Shown: one piece after another, positions 63,803 to 64,000 of the stretch
Layout: each line of letters begins with the position of its first letter
Position numbering within the stretch: position 1 is the stretch's first letter
Assembly (NCBI RefSeq): GCF_000285515.1
Contig: NZ_HE610959.1
Coordinates: 475,086-539,085 of the forward strand
Source: Paenibacillus senegalensis JC66
GTDB taxonomy: Bacteria > Bacillota > Bacilli > Paenibacillales > NBRC-103111
DNA: 64,000 bases
Direction: 5' to 3'
Position numbers and translations under genes: made by a program
Notes under the pieces: model-generated
Told to the model about the DNA's origin: nothing
The model's database searches: none
Seen by the model: only the letters and a program-made list of their open reading frames with translations

Positions 63803-64000
63803 TACATTTCCTCCTTAGTCATTTCTGTTCTGGGCTTAGCGGAAGACGCCAAGTTCAATCCCGACCGCGGATGTGCGCGCTCATAGACCTCTTTTAAGCG
63901 ATATTCCTTCAAGTGGGGCATATACTTCTGTATAAAATGGGTATCCGAATGGCCCAGAAGCTCCTGCAGCGATCGTGGATCGGCGCCATTGTCCAGCATA
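63802..64000 (-). CDS. xerD: Tyrosine recombinase XerD, C-terminal fragment at the window edge
   Basis: The frame enters from beyond the right edge of the window and ends with TAA at 63802, so only the last 66 codons or so are visible. The XerD-type end shows [16 protein letters not shown] and the nucleophile Tyr in [18 protein letters not shown], followed by HPR. XerD with XerC resolves chromosome dimers at dif. The tail after HPR (about 20 residues, [15 protein letters not shown]...) is longer than I expect. The xerD-deoB-punA order is as in B. subtilis. Confidence 0.85.
   Translation of the reverse strand, partial: MLDNGADPRSLQELLGHSDTHFIQKYMPHLKEYRLKEVYERAHPRSGLNLASSAKPRTEMTKEEM

Overview
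The window looks like chromosomal core sequence of an endospore-forming Bacillales bacterium, most likely Paenibacillaceae. It has about 50% GC and a dense set of sporulation and germination genes (spoIVA, spoVIF-like, ypeB, spmA, spmB, dacB, gerW-like, dacF, spoIIAA, spoIIAB, sigF). The gene order follows the Bacillus subtilis hbs to xerD region with insertions and losses. Nearly all genes are on the minus strand, so they are read from high to low coordinates. I see no rRNA, tRNA, CRISPR array, insertion sequence or prophage.

Layout, left to right. 1-5.4 kb: hbs, spoIVA, a YphF-like lipoprotein, two small [2Fe-2S] ferredoxins flanking a nucleotidyltransferase-fold protein, and a SpoVIF-like gene. 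5.4-13.4 kb: gpsA, plsY, der, the YIEGIA pair, a YphA-like membrane protein, an S1-domain protein, plsC and cmk. 13.4-19.6 kb: a YpfA/YcgR-type PilZ protein with altered c-di-GMP motifs, ypeB without sleB beside it, an unlisted 50-residue zinc-ribbon gene, prsW, glutamate dehydrogenase, mecA and a small membrane protein. 19.7-23.5 kb: plus-strand polysaccharide deacetylase and T-box-controlled serA around a CPBP protease. 23.6-33.1 kb: resE-resD-resC-resB-resA, rluB, spmB-spmA-dacB. 33.2-37.0 kb: a FadR/GntR regulator divergent from a glycolate/lactate oxidase pair (glcD-glcF). 37.0-46.5 kb: gerW-like, DUF2953, scpB-scpA, a catalytically altered M50 protein, ribH-ribBA-ribE-ribD under an FMN riboswitch, ppiB and lysA. 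46.9-49.8 kb: dacF-spoIIAA-spoIIAB-sigF. 50.0-57.0 kb: pdhA-pdhB-pdhC-pdhD, a divergent esterase and the lipoyl transferase lipL. 57.0-57.8 kb: a structured repeat array. 57.8-64.0 kb: pdp, an NlpC/P60 wall hydrolase, two purine nucleoside phosphorylases, deoB and the 3' end of xerD.

Functionally the window joins envelope and phospholipid synthesis (gpsA, plsY, plsC), cytochrome c maturation with its redox two-component system (ResABC, ResDE), riboflavin synthesis, pyruvate dehydrogenase with lipoyl transfer, nucleoside salvage (Pdp, PNPs, DeoB) and the forespore sigma-F switch. Candidate sporulation promoters (sigma-E for spoIVA and dacB, sigma-H for spoIIA) can be read in the gaps.

The least explained parts are: an array of 9-bp inverted repeats spaced 51-52 bp apart, inside a duplicated ~245-bp block between pdp and lipL; a ~105-bp element found twice directly after terminators; the ferredoxin/nucleotidyltransferase/ferredoxin trio; a PNP paralogue with Asp at the base-specificity position; and two genes whose start codons seem to be ATC and CTG. 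All family assignments were made by eye from translated sequence; no database search was run.
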